Origin: Chlamydiota bacterium
GTDB lineage: Bacteria > Chlamydiota > Chlamydiia > Chlamydiales > Criblamydiaceae
Direction of reading: 5' to 3'
Length of the DNA stretch: 7,960 bases
NCBI GenBank assembly: GCA_021772365.1
Contig: JAJFMC010000209.1
Coordinates: 1 to 7,960 of the forward strand
This document shows, piece after piece, positions 7,201-7,960 of the stretch. Both the position numbers and the translations under genes were made by a program. The notes below the pieces were generated by a model. It made no database searches and was not told the DNA's origin. It saw only the letters and a list, made by a program, of their open reading frames with translations. Numbering within the stretch: the stretch's first letter is position 1; the number at the start of each line of letters is the position of its first letter.

Positions 7201-7960
7201 CTGGGTCTGGGGTGCATTGGCAATTTTGTAATGACGTTTGATTCCAGAATCCGGATACATTTCCAGATAAAGTTTGCCCAGTGAGTTTTCAACCAAAAAT
7301 TGCACGACCCATCGTGGAGTATAAACCTGTGATTGAAGCGAAACCTTATTGTATTCAGTTTTATCCTTACTATCCTTATGAGCCTTTTTCTTTACGTTGT
7401 TGTAGCTCTCATACATCCATCCGAGCACATCATCGCTTTGCCAGATATCACTGCCCACCTGCAAGTCTTTTTCCACCGCATTAAAGGCATCTATGATCTC
7501 GTTAAGACTGATTGCATCGGGTAGCAGGGCATACGGATAGGCTTTGTTGTAAAGCGGAAGGCTTTCTCCGAGCTCGTTAAAGGCGTGTTTAAGATATTCA
7601 CGAATACCTTCCAGCTCTTCCGAACGCATGTGCGTGTTTATTTCCAGCCATGCTTTGTGTCCAAACGAGCGGTCACCGTGCTCCGGTTGCTTAGTCAGTA
7701 CTGGCGGAAAAAGATTAGCAGCTTCCATTACTTTGACTGCTGCCAGGCGATTGAATAGTGTGAAAGTCAACTCATCGATAAGCTTTTCTCTGGCGTGTTC
7801 ATAATCACCCATCTTACTAATATGATTTTCAAGCATTTGTTCAAAACGCAACCGCTTGGACTTTGATTCCTTTGGAATTTTTTCAATATCAAGCCGTTTA
7901 TTTTTGCCCATGCCTAATCGTGCAAAATACTTGTCAAATGCTGACTCAATAAGATCTCGG
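4264..7960 (-). CDS. pglX: BREX adenine-specific DNA methyltransferase PglX (5' end outside window)
   Basis: PglX is the N6-adenine DNA methyltransferase of BREX, which marks host DNA in a strand-specific motif and is needed for phage exclusion. The first ATG in the window is at 7911 (1215 codons), and residue numbers here count from it. The frame stays open upstream to the window edge and reads RDLIESAFDKYFARLG, which looks like the normal PglX N-terminal helix, so the real start lies outside. SAM-binding motif I is DPACGSGNF from D251, and catalytic motif IV is NPPY at 477-480, typical of N6-adenine enzymes. The segments FNRLAAVKVME, DVLGWMYESY and QVYTPRWVVQFLVENS match PglX landmarks. A target-recognition region follows (about 600-880, with GGPFNKWFGN near 700), then a charged, coiled-coil-like stretch (about 1118-1175) and the C-terminal DDGVGKNIAPL near 1181. 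No nuclease motif was recognised. It is followed by a 68-base gap and the ATPase gene. The family call is firm; the exact start and the methylated motif are unknown. Confidence 0.95.
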   Translation of the reverse strand, partial: RDLIESAFDKYFARLGMGKNKRLDIEKIPKESKSKRLRFEQMLENHISKMGDYEHAREKLIDELTFTLFNRLAAVKVMEAANLFPPVLTKQPEHGDRSFGHKAWLEINTHMRSEELEGIREYLKHAFNELGESLPLYNKAYPYALLPDAISLNEIIDAFNAVEKDLQVGSDIWQSDDVLGWMYESYNNVKKKAHKDSKDKTEYNKVSLQSQVYTPRWVVQFLVENSLGKLYLEMYPDSGIKRHYKIANAPQTQERMPKPLHQVKVVDPACGSGNFLLYAFDFFYELYIDQIENYGADYNEKDIPKLIIENNLHGIDLDDRAVQLAQLGLFIKAKRKRRNVGELAFKVVSSDFYLPEYESVKGIFEPKMDIDGQKVNDLLEKPCKSVVTKEQQELIQEIWGDLRYAYKFGSLIQIDERLNSKLRQLEERAEGDLFGLADLKSHKDFAVSFFINLKTAVEQYAQVQGNTFLTSKTRDAITFLELLTKRYDVATANPPYTDSSDFGPELKEFIEGNYKKPYKFHTNLYATFIKRCYDFVGNSGFVAMVHPPTFMYIKTFEDVRKFIIDKTHINLFVEWGYLGMFNPSARVDSALYILEKSSNLKKDTVFIKLNHLYETKRYDALFVAYEKFLAGSSHELLYSIPQSKLKIIKYWPFIYWISDEFRGKFGTIAIEDTSKVLNGIKTGGNERLLRFWWEICGNKKLLYNEQNKHWIKYAKGGPFNKWFGNIWLCVNYSNNGSEIKKSKNFALLSDVHSFRAGVTYSDATSKGVAFRELESDTLFDMSGPGIILNDSETLNYTIGILNTSLVSYIANCLNSTVHTQIGDIKRVPFVDSSEYRHLISLLASRNISIKKNLLKYSLVENSFEYIPINNNLDIKVSIKIFLNYENYLLTQVLINEAIINEKIFEVYDLTDHDKEIVLAKEGVSIGGLPVLNEAREAYLAETETTKEFPLDAIRDFIEALPLGELTEEAQHVIENSFPTLYQSNNNLEEFCIRHQVNPINVWHWFKQSNVIPQQRSHTLAMEFLADMIREILMEDEDGIIPLVPNAGQKVLLDRVEERFREKGFSSAQYASFDALLGRPIHEYLNKHFFAELSDHLNLFMYLPKTPFIWHLSTGPEQGFDCYIIIYKWSRDKLMRLRSVYIEHRERSLVNRQSDLAGNESADAQNEKDHILRQLEEIEAFKVKIDELLAEGYNPILDDGVGKNIAPLQKKKMIPYEVLNAGQLNKYLNADW
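5280..6000 (-). other. AT-rich target-recognition segment inside pglX
   Basis: This part of pglX is much more AT-rich than the rest of the gene. By hand count, 5341-5460 has 28 G/C in 120 bases (23%), while 4801-4860 has 31 in 60 (52%). It encodes roughly residues 638-877, downstream of the methyltransferase core, and holds motifs usual in the DNA-reading domains of type IIG-like enzymes: YAKGGPFNKWFGN, then GDIKRVPF near its end. The reading frame is intact throughout. I infer that this is the DNA specificity domain and that its composition reflects exchange or fast divergence. The boundaries are approximate. Confidence 0.6.

Overview
The window is most of the 3' half of a BREX (bacteriophage exclusion) phage-defence operon, all on the minus strand. 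Read in the direction of transcription (high to low coordinates) the order is pglX, then an AAA/ABC-type ATPase gene, a DUF4276 (TOPRIM-like) gene, pglZ, and the first 44 codons of brxL, which runs off the left edge. pglX followed by pglZ and brxL is the type 1 BREX arrangement. The brxA, brxB and brxC genes that normally precede pglX would lie beyond the right edge and are not visible. The organism cannot be named from this window. The gene content and mid-range base composition suit a Gram-negative bacterium, probably a proteobacterium, but this is only an inference.

Layout: 7960-4264 is pglX, an adenine-specific DNA methyltransferase whose true start lies outside the window. 4263-4196 is a 68-base gap holding four copies of a 9-base tandem repeat and a strong ribosome binding site. 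4195-3062 is an SMC/OLD-like ATPase. 3069-2386 is the DUF4276 gene, overlapping the ATPase gene by 8 bases. 2386-149 is pglZ, overlapping by one base. 132-1 is the start of brxL after a 16-base gap. Apart from the 68-base and 16-base gaps the window is entirely coding. No convincing terminator, promoter, tRNA, rRNA, CRISPR array or insertion sequence was found.

How the genes work together: in type 1 BREX, PglX is the methyltransferase that marks host DNA, PglZ is an essential alkaline-phosphatase-fold component, and BrxL is an AAA+ protein with a Lon-like C-terminal domain needed for defence in many systems. The two inserted genes are not core BREX genes. An overlapping-ATPase array followed by a TOPRIM-family protein resembles the logic of OLD/Gabija/PARIS-type defence. 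As I recall, Salmonella BREX loci carry the PARIS pair ariA/ariB (ATPase plus DUF4435) at this same position between pglX and pglZ. The pair here has DUF4276 instead of DUF4435, so it may be a PARIS-like second line of defence nested in BREX. That is the main item of interest in the window.
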